The notes: a model not told the origin generated them from the sequence alone. 64,000 nt of DNA from Ustilago trichophora (GCA_900323505.1 OOIN01000041.1:247154-311153); one strand, 5' to 3'; counted from the first letter of the stretch, positions 20,000-31,526 are shown. Translations and numbers: made by a program.

Positions 20000-20327
20000 T
20001 GTTGGATGATGGTTTGTGAGATGATATGGTGGTCAAGGCAAGAGAGAGAGTGTGTGTGAGTGTGTGTTTGAATCGTGTTGGATTGCTTGGCTCGTGCTTT
20101 TTGAATTTCGTCGGCGTTGTGGTGAAATGCGTGTGTTGGAAGAAGATTCCAGACCGGATCGATCGGGGAACAATCTGACCCGATGTGACAAGTCGCGTGT
20201 CAATGTGTGTGTGTGCAGTGTGTGTTCAAGGTGGAGAACAACACCTTTTCAGATCAACACCTCCTTTACTCTTCTCTTCTCTTCTCTTCTCTTCTCTCCT
20301 CATCCTCAATCATAATCCACAGCAGCC
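20000..20327. promoter_or_regulatory. Divergent promoter GTB1 / Tctex light chain
   Basis: These 328 bp separate the two ATGs and contain GT/CA microsatellites and a TCTTC run (20273-20297) just before the plus-strand ATG. They must contain both promoters. No TATA box is evident. Confidence 0.55.
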
Positions 20328-21403
20328 ATGTCGACAATAGCATCAACACCAGCACAACCACGCCATTCAGCGTCCTCATCTACATCCCTTCTCAGCGGCG
20401 CAGCGTCACCCGTTCCACAGTCCACGTCAAATACACGTACACGGTAAGAAGCTTTTCCCACACAAGCATCAGCCCAATATTCTCTCACATACACACACAC
20501 GCTAACACTCTGACGCTGTGCCGATATGGATGCGGACTACAGATTCGATGCAGCACAACTACAACCACATCTATCGAGCGTACTCAGCTCACGCCTACGC
20601 AGCGCAACATGGGACAAGTCGGACAAGGAGAAGAATCGCGCACTGAGCCGATCCATAGCCGAGGTAATCAAGAGCAAGATGCTTGGTGAGTCCAGTTGCG
20701 CATGCAAGCACACTTTGATGCTTTCTTTACAATACTGACTGTCTTCCTGCTTCATTTTGTGGTGCTGCGATGCTAAAACAGAGATCGAGCCAAGAGGTAG
20801 CTATCCGACGGACTTTACACACCAGTTTCAGGATCATTTGCAAGCTCACACGTTGATGACCTTCCCGTGGGTTGGCTGGAAGCAGGCTTCAAATACATAG
20901 TCCAGGTGCAACTCGTAGAGAATCTTGGCCAAGGGGGAAGGTACGTCTCACACTCTCTCTCACACAAACTTTCATCTTGTGGGTGTTGGTTGCTGACTTT
21001 TGATTATCCCACCGCATGGTACCACCTTTCTCGCGTTTCGTGTTGGCGTTGCTGTCGAAATAGAGGTGAGCATGACCCACCAATCCCAACCCTCTACCAT
21101 AAATCAAAGCTGACCTCTTTGGTTATTCATCATTCCAACTCGCACAGCCGACCTGGCCTGCCACTGGGAAGACACGGACAGCGTGGTTCAAGACATGTAT
21201 TCCAACGTGAGTTGACGTTGGCACCCGATGTCACATGCCCATTCGCGATCGCGCTTCTGATCTGATCCGCATATAACCACGATTGCTAACCTCTTTTTTT
21301 GCATCCCCTCTGCCGACGTCGATCGGATCGTGAAATGTGCTGACGGTGTATGGTGTAGGAGACGCTGATTTGCACCGTGCTATGCTTCGCAATTCGCACG
21401 TAA
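20328..21403 (+). CDS. Tctex-type dynein light chain (DYNLT2B/TCTEX1D2-like)
   Basis: Seven exons give an open frame of 144 aa: 20328-20443, 20543-20685, 20782-20796, 20886-20940, 21064-21065, 21148-21206 and 21359-21403. The Tctex1 fold is recognisable: FKYIVQVQLVENLGQGGR, then ADLACHWEDTDSVVQDMYSN, and the final ETLICTVLCFAIRT strand. The family dimerises on dynein intermediate chains and links the motor to cargo. The two homology blocks on either side of 20941-21147 are out of frame unless the 2-nt exon AG at 21064-21065 is used: it is preceded by AAATAG, followed by GTGAGC, and each flanking intron has its own CTGAC branch-like site (20993-20997 and 21110-21114). With it, spacing to TCTEX1D2 is exact. 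The alternative is a GT-AC intron. The N-terminal 38 residues are Ser/Thr-rich and unaligned. Confidence 0.85.
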
Positions 21404-21627
21404 ACCTTTCCTTTCTCTCTCGATTACTTTCCTGCTGGTTAGGTTGTGATGCTGCTGCGCAGAGTTTCTTGTAGCGTGCATAATACTGTATTGAGCGAGG
21501 CATAGCGTTGGGGTTTTTTTTTTTTGATACAGTGCGAGGTGAAGGGTGGGGGTATATGGTGGTACAGCTGGAATGAATGCTATCCGATTAGGAAAGTATC
21601 TTGAGGTGAAAGTGTAAAGAGGCGTAT

Positions 21628-22044
21628 TTATGCATCTTCGAGGTTCCGATCGAGAAAGTCGCGCAGCTTTTCTAGCAGATGTGCTTTGACGTGTGGTGGT
21701 AGCGTATCTATTCCAGTGTACAACATTGCAAGACAGGAGATTGTGTCAGTATCGTGGCCGAATTTTGATCTCTGTCGTGGGAGGGGGCGGGGCTGACCTT
21801 TAGCATGCGGTGTAAGCACGTCGATTAGATCGGGTACACTTAGCACCGGTTGCTGTTTCGCTTTGCTCGTGGCATGCTGTTGAAATTGAGTCTCCCATCC
21901 GCATTCGTCGAGCATGCGACGCAGAAGGATTAAAAGTCGTTGCCATTCTCCTGATGCGACGAGACGCTGGTGTAAGGCGTTATATAGTTCGTCGCCTCCG
22001 GAAGCGACGGTATTGGTAGTGGTGGAGAGTTCGCCTTCTTCCAT
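21628..22044 (-). CDS. SUS1/ENY2, SAGA DUB and TREX-2 subunit
   Basis: Two exons (22044-21798 and 21707-21628) encode 108 aa, the normal length for Sus1/ENY2. The intron starts GTCAGC, ends AATAG and holds an ACTGAC branch site. Motifs are LYNALHQRLVASGEW, RRMLDECGWETQFQQH, VPDLIDVLTPHAK and the C-terminal HLLEKLRDFLDRNL helix, matching the five-helix ENY2 fold. The protein sits in the SAGA deubiquitinase module and in the nuclear-pore TREX-2 complex, coupling transcription to mRNA export. It is divergent with SFM1 (223 bp). An upstream in-frame extension is not supported because it lacks conserved residues. Confidence 0.91.
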   Translation of the reverse strand: MEEGELSTTTNTVASGGDELYNALHQRLVASGEWQRLLILLRRMLDECGWETQFQQHATSKAKQQPVLSVPDLIDVLTPHAKGQPRPLPRQRSKFGHDTDTISCLAMLYTGIDTLPPHVKAHLLEKLRDFLDRNLEDA

Positions 22045-22267
22045 GTTTTTGTCGTGCCAAGATGAATGGTGGAAGTAGGATGGAAGGAGGAAAGGAAGGG
22101 AAAGGGATGGTTCGTTCACACGCGGCAAAACAGAGTGTGGAGAGTTCGGAAATCGGATTTGTGGAGCAAATTGATTTTTAAAGCCTCTTATTTTTTATTT
22201 TTTTTTTCGTGCCATCTTCTTTCTCATCTTACCACACCACTACCACCACCACCATACTATCGCAACC
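22045..22267. promoter_or_regulatory. Divergent promoter SUS1 / SFM1
   Basis: Only 223 bp separate the two start codons. The stretch includes a T-rich segment (22187-22206) and an (ACC)n tract before the SFM1 ATG. It must serve both genes. Confidence 0.55.
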
Positions 22268-23162
22268 ATGACTACGACTCCACCTCGACCGCAATACGTC
22301 ATAGAGCATATGGAAGAGGACGATCCCGATGCGCCCTCGGTGTTTCCCGAATGGGCATTGCTCGAGTATCGACACATGCTTCAACTGGTTGGGCCTGGAT
22401 CTACGGTTCATTTCACCTCTCTTTCGCACGCCTCGCTCGAATCTCTGCGCTGTCTGCTCTCGACGCCTACATCGGTACCTCAGGCCAAGTTCGAGTTGCA
22501 TACGGCTAGCATTACCACCTTGATGAGCGAACGCGGGGTGACCAAGGATAAAGTATGCCTGTTGGACCCGAAATCTCCTTTTGCCGTTAGCATCACCGAT
22601 GCTGGGAAATTTTCGAGTGAGACCAAGGACAGCGCTGCAGGTGGACCTTTTGAATTCTTCCTCTACGGAGGTATCTTGGGTGACGATCCACCCAGAGATA
22701 GAACTTCGTCGTTGAGACAGCTAGGATTCCCATCACGACACCTTGGAGGCGTTCAAATGACAACCGATACCGCTTTGGGCGTCACCAAACGCTGCGTCGA
22801 AGACGGATTCTTGCTCCAATTGGACGATACAAAGGATCAAGAGCAAAAGTGGGGGGATAACACCAAAACCGACAAAGCACTCGAATGGGTCAATTATCCA
22901 GAGTTGAACTTTGGTAAAGGCGAAAGTGTAAGTTTGCATCCCTGCCCTCATCGAGAGAAAAAGGTGCTCAACTTAACTTTTTCTCTTCCACTTTTTCCAT
23001 CCAATCTGATTTCTGGCGGCATCGAAACAGGTCGAAATGCCCTTCAGATACATGGTAGACGAACAACGTCCGATTCTCAGCAGCGGTGCCAAGCAACCTC
23101 TGATGCCCGATGGAATGCGAGAGCTGATCAAGAAGGATTTGGGGAGAAGCTTCGAGTTCTAA
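22268..23162 (+). CDS. SPOUT-class protein arginine methyltransferase Sfm1
   Basis: Two exons (22268-22927 and 23031-23162; GTAAGT...ACAG) encode 263 aa. It carries the signatures of the Sfm1 (YOR021C) family: YVIEHMEE near the N-terminus, EWALLEYRHM, KVCLLDPKSP, the invariant LYGGILGDDPPRDRT and QMTTDTALGVTK knot segments, and VEMPFRYMVDEQ near the end. In yeast this SAM-dependent enzyme monomethylates an arginine of ribosomal protein Rps3. The lineage has an insertion in the centre (around residues 195-215) rich in Asp/Lys. The intron is in phase 0 directly before VEMPF. Confidence 0.93.
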
Positions 23163-24151
23163 GTTGCCCCCCCTTCTCAGCGCCTTTTTGTACATTCCTT
23201 TTCTTGAACAAACAAACGTGATCAATGGACTTGACGAGTTCTTTTGCCAATTTAGTATGGTCATTTTGGGCTTGCCGCAGGAATGCTGCAGACAACAATG
23301 ATGCATCGATGCGAGTGGCTCAGACATGGGTAAATTCAATGGAAAGGAAGCTCAGATGTTCTTCAACGATGGGGGAGGACACCTTTGTAAGTGATTTTGC
23401 TTACAGTCATATCCTAAAAAAAGGAAAAATCCACCCCGGAGCCACCCAATGAAGCCACCTAGGGGAGGTGGCTCCGATGACGAGCCACCTTGCAGCCACC
23501 CGGGGTGGCTACGGGGGGTGGCTTCGAGGTGGATATTTCCTTTTTTTAGGATATGAGTTTTGCTACTTATCAACAGCATTGCAGCCAAGCAAAAGGCAAC
23601 AACCAATGGGCAACAAAGCTTCATGAGTGATGGCGAACGAAGCAGGGATGAAAGACAGCCCCAAAAATAGCATGGTCTGATTTGCTCGAAATTCAGCATC
23701 GTCCGACATGCGGTAAGTACTGTACCCATCCAACGTTGATTTGATCTGCTAGTTGGACGAGTTTACAGTTGGGCAGACGGCGAGGTGTGGTAGGTGTTTG
23801 GTGGATGTGAAACGAGTGCAAACGGGGTTAAAAGTTGAGCTTTTGCGCATGTGGCATCAAACAGCACGAGAGTCGGCGGTTGATTGATGATCAACAGGCC
23901 CTCGGGTTTATCCTTGACACATGCGAAATCCCGATTCTGATCATTGCAATAACGCCACCATACAACATCGATTGCCTATACACGTCCTACAACAACCCGG
24001 GCCGTTGGAGCTTACGCTATCTCTTGGGCGAATAAAAGCGGTTTGTGGATACACTGTTGAAAATGCTTGCTGTGAAAATACATATACCATTCGAGAGAAG
24101 GGGTGATAAAAGTGTCCTGTTGAAACAATATCTTTAAGAGGGGGAGCAGAT
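23163..24151. other. Intergenic between SFM1 and FOL2
   Basis: Contains a family A palindromic element (23408-23555). The rest holds no ORF with gene-like features. It is the shared 3' flank of two convergent genes. Confidence 0.6.
23408..23555. mobile_element. Family A MITE-like palindromic element, distant copy
   Basis: The ends CATATCCTAAAAAAAGG and CCTTTTTTTAGGATATG form a perfect terminal inverted repeat, flanked by AGT at 23405-23407 and 23556-23558. The core has the same GCCACCC/GGGTGGC words as the cluster at 3-6 kb. Its position 17 kb away in an otherwise gene-dense region shows the family is dispersed rather than a local tandem artefact. Confidence 0.88.
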
Positions 24152-25465
24152 TTACTTTTTGATCAAGCTCAAGAATTCCTCTCTTGTCTTTTGTCGATCT
24201 CTAAAAACGCCCAGCATGCAACTGGTGACGGTGGTTGCGCCTGGTTTCTGCACACCGCGCATGGCCATACATAGATGTTCGCACTCTACCACCACGGCTA
24301 CGCCTTGAGGACGGAGTGCTTCGTCGAGTGCAAGGGCGACTTGTTTGGTCAGTCTTTCCTGAACCTGAAGTCTGCGGGCGAATGTTTCGGCGATTCGTGC
24401 CAGTTTGCTGAGTCCGATAACGAGACGATTTGGAATATAGCCAATGTGGATTTTGCCCGTAAATGGAACCATGTGATGTTCGCACAACGAGAAGATTTCG
24501 ATATCGCGAACAATGACCATCTCATCGTGTTCTTCGTCGAAAATCGCATTGGCGATCACGTCGGATAGACGCACTTCGTATCCCTTTGTCATCCATAACA
24601 GCGCTTTGGCGTATCGTTCCGGAGTCTTCACCAGTCCAGATCGGGTAGGATCTTCACCGATGCATTCGAGGACGGTACGGATCGCAGCGGAGAGGCGAAG
24701 TTGGTTGGCCTCCGCTTGGGCAGGTGTGTGGTTGAGTCGATCCAAGGTGGATTTGGCTGGCCAACCAAGACCGTTAGGATCCATCACCGGCGTAGCGGTT
24801 CCAGAGGGCGCCCAGGCAGAACCAATGTACGTAGGATTGCCAGTGGGAGTGCCGAGTCCTCCACCGCGGGTGGTGGCAAGCGCATCGAGTTCGGCAGTGA
24901 TACGGGTCGAAGGTGCACCGTGCGTGGTTGTTCCACCGGTCGAACTGGATCCAGCCGCGAGTTGCGAGTTTGACCTGGAAAGTAGAGCAGTGGCAGCAGC
25001 TCTGGCGTTCGAATGATGCACCGATGCCGAGGTGGAAGGAGACATTGAAGAAGAAGAAGACGAAGCTTGGACGTACGATGTCGAAGTTTGCGATGGAGAT
25101 CCAGTACCGAGATTTAGACTGGATACGCCGTTGGCGAGTGCCGAAGATTGCTGTCTCGCAGAACCCTTTGGTTTTGCTTCACCGTTGTCGTTGTTTTCTA
25201 CAATAGGAGGCGAGGGTACATCGCCAGGATCCCTGCCACAATCCAACCCATTCCCATCGGGAGCATATACATCCTCATGTGCCGCTTTACCACCAACGGG
25301 ATGCGCAGCGGCACTCAACTCGTCCGAAAGACCTTTCAACTCGCCCGAAGACATGTTTGCTCGTTGAAGCGCCGAGGCGAAGAATGTATCGAAGAAAGCT
25401 GCTCCTGAAGAAGAAGAGGAAGATTCGCCTTGATTTTGTAAAGTGTTGTTGTTGTTGTCGGCCAT
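24152..25465 (-). CDS. GTP cyclohydrolase I
   Basis: The protein has 437 aa, with the catalytic domain at about residues 255-437 and a long low-complexity N-terminal extension (Ser/Ala/Thr/Gly) unlike the compact bacterial FolE. The start is taken at MADNNNN. Zinc ligands are visible in LCEHHMVPF (Cys and His) and HLCMAMRG (Cys). The [19 protein letters not shown] and IGLSKLARI motifs complete the family signature. The enzyme converts GTP to dihydroneopterin triphosphate, the first step of folate and pterin synthesis, as a toroidal decamer in the cytosol. The extension may be regulatory. It is divergent with BOL3 (293 bp). Confidence 0.97.
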   Translation of the reverse strand: MADNNNNTLQNQGESSSSSSGAAFFDTFFASALQRANMSSGELKGLSDELSAAAHPVGGKAAHEDVYAPDGNGLDCGRDPGDVPSPPIVENNDNGEAKPKGSARQQSSALANGVSSLNLGTGSPSQTSTSYVQASSSSSSMSPSTSASVHHSNARAAATALLSRSNSQLAAGSSSTGGTTTHGAPSTRITAELDALATTRGGGLGTPTGNPTYIGSAWAPSGTATPVMDPNGLGWPAKSTLDRLNHTPAQAEANQLRLSAAIRTVLECIGEDPTRSGLVKTPERYAKALLWMTKGYEVRLSDVIANAIFDEEHDEMVIVRDIEIFSLCEHHMVPFTGKIHIGYIPNRLVIGLSKLARIAETFARRLQVQERLTKQVALALDEALRPQGVAVVVECEHLCMAMRGVQKPGATTVTSCMLGVFRDRQKTREEFLSLIKK

Positions 25466-25758
25466 GATGGACCGCAGCGAATGGATGTGTTGATGAGATT
25501 GATGGTGAGAAGGAGAGGAGAGGAGAGACAATTTGTCTGTCTGTGCGGAGAAGGAGTCGAAAACGTCTTATTTGAAAAACACTTTTCGAGTCAACTTTTT
25601 CCAAAAGCTTGACAAATCGGCAAAAGATCGGGGATTTGAAATAGGATTGGTAATCTTGCGGCTATCGAATTGTGCCCTTGTCGACTTGCACACCTCTTCT
25701 TCCTTCGTCTTGACCATCCAACTCTACCTTGAAAAGGTGCAAGACAAACATTTACAAC
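25466..25758. promoter_or_regulatory. Divergent promoter FOL2 / BOL3
   Basis: These 293 bp lie between the two start codons and include GAGAGG repeats near 25509-25525. They must hold both promoters. A TTG-initiated upstream extension of BOL3 is not supported. Confidence 0.5.
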
Positions 25759-26351
25759 ATGCTCACAAATACCCTTCGCACAGTGTCATTCCGTCGCACT
25801 TTGACACTGGCATCTTCAGCCCCGTGCTCGACCTCGACTTCGACATTGCAGAATGCAGTAGCGGTGCGAACTTTCAGCCTCTCATCAAGGCTCTTCAACC
25901 AAGCCTCAAGTGCTGGAGCGGACGAGTCGACCGAGGGCGAGCAAAAGATTCGTGAAATTTTGACGGCAAAATTCAACCCTTCGGTGCTCAAAGTTCAGGA
26001 TGTTAGCGGTAGGTGAATCCCACCCCCTTTTAACAGAGAGTGAGGAGAGAGAGAGAGAGAGAGAAAGCTTGAACTGACACGTTGAATCAATCTGTAACCC
26101 ATTGCTACGATTTTGACAGGTGGTTGCGGAAGCTTCTACGCAATCCAATTGTCCTCGAAAGCGTTCCAGGGTTTGTCGACCGTCAAAGCGCATCGAATGG
26201 TCAATGCGGAACTCAAGGATGTGATTAAGGATATTCATGGGTTGCAGGTGAGTTTAGATGGTGTACCCTTGGAATGGAAACGTTGAGAGATGACGTACTG
26301 ACACAATTTGCTTTGGCTTCGATACAGCTGAGGACCGTTGCTGAAGACTAA
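25759..26351 (+). CDS. Mitochondrial BolA-family protein Bol3
   Basis: Three exons (25759-26008, 26120-26247 and 26328-26351) encode 133 aa. The first 50 residues are Arg/Ser/Thr/Ala-rich without acidic residues, a typical mitochondrial presequence. The BolA domain follows (GEQKIREILTAKFNPSVLKV, then GGCGSFYAIQLSSKAFQGL, then HRMVNAEL and HGLQLRT). The Cys in GGCGS is characteristic of the Bol3/BOLA3 branch and can ligate an Fe-S cluster with Grx5. The last exon is only 24 nt. In mitochondria Bol3 helps deliver 4Fe-4S clusters to client enzymes such as lipoate synthase. Confidence 0.88.
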
Positions 26352-26861
26352 CTAGCATTCTTATCGTAGAAAAGGAGAGAGAGAAAAAGAGAGAGTAATT
26401 CATGCGATAGAATGGTTCCTCGGTCCGACTGTGTGAATGCCAACGTCGAATGCACAAACCCGCTTTCTTCCTCAACCGTTGTTGCCAAAAAATGAGATAA
26501 TGTGTCCTGTGCGCGGGATTGTATCCATCAAACTTCCGGGGAATGCTTTCACCATCCGAATACCTTGTCACACATCTCAATTCCGACACGAATCCACACG
26601 AACGACAACTCAAACAAAGTCTGCTCTGGGTGGGTTTGGTTTTTTGGAAAGCTTCAACGAAAGCATCATTACGATTGCCTGCGTATGGTGGGATGTATTT
26701 TGGACATCGATGCGAGGTATCAACTCTGCAACGATGATAATGTGTGTGTATGTGTGTGGTTGTGTTACAAGAAAAGAGATGCTTTACGAAAACGCCGAGA
26801 CCCTGGGATCCAATTTCAACGATGAAAAGGAGGAAAGAAATAGGAGACGTTTTTTGTTGTT
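26352..26861. other. Convergent 3' flank BOL3 / RPS25
   Basis: No gene seen. The region contains GAGA and GT microsatellites (26382-26395 and 26740-26760) and the 3' ends of two convergent transcripts. Confidence 0.55.
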
Positions 26862-27253
26862 TTACTCGGCGGAGGCACGAGTGTAAACAAGCTGACCGTG
26901 GTGGTGAATCAACCTCTTGATCTGACCCTCGCGCTCAAGGTGACGAATGGCAACACGGGCGAGCGAACCGTTGATCTTCATCCTGTCGATCAAAGTCGAC
27001 TGCGAGATCATCTTGAAAGTAGGGACCTCCTTCAAGATTCGGTCGTAAGTAGGGCGGTCGAGGACGACCATGTTCTGGGCCTGTTTTTCATCACAACAAA
27101 AAAGAGAGAATGAAGATGTTAGCGAATCGAAAAGAGATGGAAAAGCAAGAGCTAGAGGATATTTACCTTGTCCTTGACCTTGCCCTTGGACCATTTCTTC
27201 TTCTTGGCAGACTTGGACGCCGCGGCGGCGATGGCAGCTTTCTTAGGCGGCAT
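26862..27253 (-). CDS. 40S ribosomal protein eS25
   Basis: Two exons (27253-27167 and 27080-26862) encode 101 aa. The N-terminus is Lys/Ala-rich (MPPKKAAIAAAASK... KKKKWSKGK), followed by the winged-helix part VVLDRPTYDRILKEVPTFK, TLIDRMKINGSLARVAIRHLE and GQIKRLIHHHGQLVYTRA. It is full length for eS25/RPS25, a 40S head protein near the E site. Short phase-0 intron after KVKDK; codon usage is strongly biased. Confidence 0.97.
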
Positions 27254-29270
27254 CTGAGGAAGAGTTTTCAATAGCAGAGAGTGGAGGGTGATTGATCAGC
27301 GACTGGATCGTAGACAGATTTGGAGTGGTAGACGGCGCAGCACAGCATAACAGCGCGATGTAGCAAGCAGCGAACTGGTCGAGCAAGAGCGGCGAGTTGG
27401 TGGGCGAAAGTGGATGAAAAGTGCAGAGCGGTCGGACGATCCTACACAAGTCTGGTTGGCTACTGAAGAACGACATGCAGAAACAGCGCACCGAATCAAG
27501 CCGTGTGATAAAAGGTGTAGTTGCACTCGTCAAAGAAGGTGGTCGGCCCATTTCGGACGGCGGATTGAGGATGTGCGAGAAGGAGGATCTCACCATAAAA
27601 GCGAAATGTTCGTTGTGCGTTGAAATGTGTGCAGGGGTTGGTGCTGTGTAGTGATGCTATAGGGTGGATGTCGGCCTGAGAATGATTGTCCTTGCTCAGA
27701 ATTGCTGACCAAGAGTGTCCGATATGGGATACGATCTCGGAAGACTTTTAGGTCGCAATACTGTCAAGCTGGACTGCTAGATGCTGTGATGCCGGTCCAC
27801 GTATGCATTGGAGCATCGGACGCTTTGGCCGTGTAGCAGCGTCACTTTTCTCTTAGTCGATCGAGATGCTGTAGATCTGCGCTGATCTCCCGCTAATGTT
27901 CGATATCGTGACGCCACCGTAGAAGCATCCTATGCTTGCAACACCATGTGCCATTCGACCCTTGCAACCCTCCAAACTGCGAGTTGAACCATACCACTGC
28001 AACGTGGTTGGTTGATCATCATCGAAATAGTAGTATGCCATGCTGTGCTATGCTATGCTGTGCTGTTCTATGCTGATTGTCATGCCGTGCTGAGTTGTGC
28101 TATGCTGTGCCGAAAGTCGAAACTTACCTTGATGTGTTTGGTGGATGACGGTGGAAAGGATGCTACAGCTGTTGTCGACTGATTGATTGACAAGTTCCCA
28201 TTCTCTCTCTCTCTCTCTCTGTCTCCAGGCTCAAGCCAGAGGTTGGTGCTGTACAATAGCTGCTGCCACACAAATTGGCGGCTGTACTGCACTAAATTTC
28301 GGCGCGCTTCTCGAGAATTTGGGTAGGGGCACTGCGTCAGTGTTCTGGCTAACTCAAACCCATCACGTGCAAAGTTTCCGAGCTCGGCCGAGGATAGTTC
28401 TTTGTCGCCTCAATGCCGAATTCCGAGTTTAGACATTTGTTTTTGACAGCCGCACGAGAGGAGCTTTCTTTCGCATTGCTTGACAGCTGATCCCGACAAT
28501 ACTTCAAATCGGGCGATCAACTCGTCAGAAATGTTCAGACTACAGCGGTCCTCAGGGTCCACCGAACTCTCAACAGCTCAGCATACGACACGTTCGTAGA
28601 GGAGATCAGTAGATAGACTTGATTTGATGCAGCTTGAGCTCAAGATTGATTCGAGAGATGGTGCTCTCGTGTTGTGTATCCGCGCTTTCAACATTGTCAA
28701 GGTGTAGACGAGGAGTTGGAGACAAGTACGTGGAGCTCTGCTTGTGTACTGTACAGTGATTGTCTCTGGGATGCTGTGCTGAGGCGGTATAGAAATCGAC
28801 CATCTCGGCATGGCGTAGGATGGGGTCGCTGGGTACCGCATTTCTATTGCGTCTCGAAATGTTGCCAATGAGGATCGCTGGCCGAAACAGTCAAACAGCG
28901 TTGAAAGACCTAATCTCGATCTTGTATCTGCCCATTGAAATGGTGCGGCTTGATTGTCCGACCGCTTACCACGGCACAGCAATGATATCTCACTGTACCG
29001 AAGCGCATCCACGCTCCTCCCCCCACACCGCCATGTAGAGCTTTGAGCATCAACCCTGAAATGCCCACGACACACTGCACCTGCGCCCTGGTACACGTTG
29101 CCAAACAGTATTCATCGCTAGAGCAACAACCATCTCAAACACACACACGCACACACACAGCTACACTCGATTCCGTGAGTTTCGTGAGTTTCAATGGGAT
29201 TGCAAGGCATATCCTGCCATGTGTCTAGACGTGTCAGGGACAGGATACAAAAACAAGATTCGATCCGGGT
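27254..29270. other. Intergenic between RPS25 and ATP7
   Basis: About 2 kb with no convincing gene. One minus-strand ATG frame of 62 codons (27853-28041) has a balanced composition but no recognisable family. A TGCTATGCTGTGC word is repeated at 28042-28110, and CT and CA microsatellites occur at 28202-28222 and 29138-29160. A 172-aa minus frame at 28578-29096 has no supportable start. Confidence 0.5.
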
Positions 29271-30700
29271 TTAGATGGCCGAAAGGTCTGTTGATGGTAA
29301 CGCGAGAGAAAGGTTGGGTCAGTATTGTTGGATTGATTGTGCCAAGTGTGCGGTGTGACATGGACTACTGGTAGTTTGTTGCTTCCCGAGTAGACAGCGT
29401 CGAAATGCGGACTGATACTCACTTCCGAACTTCTCGTCGTAGCCTGGCGTGGTCCACTTGCCCTTCTTGACCATCTCGTCGACGGTCCTGCCGATCTCGG
29501 GACGAGCAGCAACGACGTCGTCGACGGTGAGCTGGTCGAAGGGGCGTGCGTCCTCAATGTTCTTGAGCGTGGCCTTGAGGTCCTTGAGCTCGGCCTCGAT
29601 CTTGGAAGCGGTAGCCTGGGCTTGCTCGACCTGTTTTCAAGTGAGAAAAAAAAAAAAAAAAAGGTGGGGGACATGTGAGTATTTGGGAGCGGATTCAACG
29701 ATGATGGCGAAGACTCGAAACAGGGATGGGGTGCAAAGCATGGTCAAGCACGTCTATGCTGGTTGTTGGTGCGTCAAGGTGGATGATGGAGTGGATAATA
29801 TCGTATCGCATCGTATCACATGGCATTGTTTTTGGTGTTGGTTTAAAGTGTCCGTGCGCGTCGATTGGTCGCATGATGTACGGTTGATGCTGTTGGCGAG
29901 AAAGTTGTGCTGTATACTGGATATGGGTGTAGTAGCTGCTGGATGGTGGTGCTGCACATGGTTGCTGTGATGTGATGGGAGACGCGCAGGTGCAGTCGGT
30001 AAACCCGAACGAGGGGAGTGTTGACATGGGATAATGCGTTTGGAAGAGCCGGACAAGGGATGCGCCGACAGCCACGGGCAAGCGAGATTCTATCCATGAT
30101 CCAAACGCAGGGCGACAACGAGCTGGTATGCGAATCATGGATATGGCATCAAGGCTATGGCGATAGTCTGATCGATGGAGATGGAACTGCATGAGGTCGG
30201 GTGAAGTGCAGCGGGCGAGATTTGAGCGGAGAGGTGGAGATGATGGCGTGTGGGTGGATGAAGCATTAGGACGGCAGGCGAGCGAGTGAGAGTGTCGTTG
30301 TTGATAGTGTCTGGCTGGAGGTGATGCGATGTGATGCGATGTGATGCGATGCGATACGATACGATAGACGTGTCGAACAGAATGCTTTTGCAAAAGGATG
30401 TAGAATACGCACAGCCTTGGATTCGAAGGCGTCGATGGCCTTGAGCTGAGCCTGAACGTCGTAGGTGACAGGCTTGAACTCGGAGAGAATCTTTTGAGCC
30501 TGGCTGACGACGTCCTTGTTGCGAAGGAGCTTGTTGTAGTGAGCAAAGTCGACGTCTGTGTTTTGCTGCTTGAGGAGGTTGAGTTGGCGCTTTGCGTCGT
30601 CGGCACGTTTACGGAAGGCCGAGATCTGGGCGAGGGTGTTTTTGCCAAGACCAAGGTTGGAGATCTTGGCGAGATCCACTGCAGCAGCACGAGCAGCCAT
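29271..30700 (-). CDS. Mitochondrial ATP synthase subunit d
   Basis: Three exons (30700-30413, 29630-29423 and 29287-29271) encode 170 aa. The N-terminal MAARAAAVDLAKI, YNKLLRNKDVV, VEQAQATASKIEAELKDLKATL, ARPFDQLTVDDV and the C-terminal GYDEKFGNL motifs match Atp7. The subunit belongs to the peripheral stalk that holds F1 against rotation on the inner mitochondrial membrane. The last exon codes for only five residues (NLSAI after the split codon), yet restores the family's FGNL ending, which supports the model. Intron 1 is 782 nt, far longer than any other intron here, and is filled with GCGATGTGAT-type repeats. Confidence 0.95.
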
Positions 30701-31526
30701 TGTGACGAGATGGTTTGTATGAGGGATGGAGAGGAAGAGGTGGTGGTGATGATGAGGTGGAGAATGGGAAATGATGACAAGCAGAGCAACACCGAGCGAG
30801 AAGATTGCGATGGGATATTGCGATTTGCGATTTCACTGCGATTTTTGGACTGAAATGACAAGTTACACAGGCCAAGTGCTGAAATTTGGTTGAATTTTGC
30901 AATTCCTATCGCTTCCGACAGACGATCACCTTTTTTGTGAAGCGTAAAAAGTGTTAGATTTGATTTTATCGAACTTATCGCACGAGTGAATGCGAAATAG
31001 CATGAGGTGTCTGTGCGCCGAGTTTTGTTTGTGTGCCCAAATGCGGAAGGTGGCTGAAAATGCATCATGCTAGTGCACTCTACACCATACCTTGCTCGGC
31101 TCTTGTCAACGCCTTTGACTCGCTGTGACAATCAACATGATCGATATCAAACCATTCATCCATATCACTAAAGAGGCAGCGTTGTAATCTGAATGCAAGA
31201 GTCAAATGTCACAGTTTAAGCGCCAAACTGCATCCGTGGTTTATAGCATTTTTTCAACGGAATTTCATCCAAAAAAGGGTTCGTCTACAGTAGATAGTCT
31301 GTGCACACTCGCACCAAACATTCCATTTTATCACCACCACCATCATCATCCCACGACATTCGAACCATACACTCACTCCGACAGCACTCGCTGAAACAGC
31401 ATTCACAACACCTACTCTCGCTTCAACCAAGCAGCCGCATCATCATCAGTAGAATTGGTCGCAAAACCCCTCCCCTACACCAACCAAGTATCCTCTTGCA
31501 CTTCTCCCTCATCCCTCTCCCCAACC
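30701..31526. promoter_or_regulatory. Divergent region ATP7 / PKA regulatory subunit
   Basis: These 826 bp separate the ATP7 and PKA-R start codons. They hold both promoters and the C-rich 5' leader of the plus-strand gene. A CACCACCACCATCATCATCC tract lies at 31332-31351. No small gene is seen. Confidence 0.5.

Noticed and set aside
25729..25758. Upstream extension of BOL3
   Set aside because: It would start at TTG. The ATG at 25759 begins a typical mitochondrial presequence.
27853..28041. 62-codon minus-strand ATG frame with a balanced composition
   Set aside because: Considered as a small gene, but there is no motif, signal or neighbour support, so it is left as unassigned within the intergenic entry.
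28578..29096. 172-codon minus-strand frame
   Set aside because: No supportable ATG and no family resemblance. Composition matches non-coding DNA.
29695..31131. 478-codon minus-strand frame covering ATP7 intron 1 and the promoter
   Set aside because: It runs through ATP7 exon 1 in a different frame and through repeat-filled intron. The peptide is Ser/His/Arg/Pro-rich without a domain.
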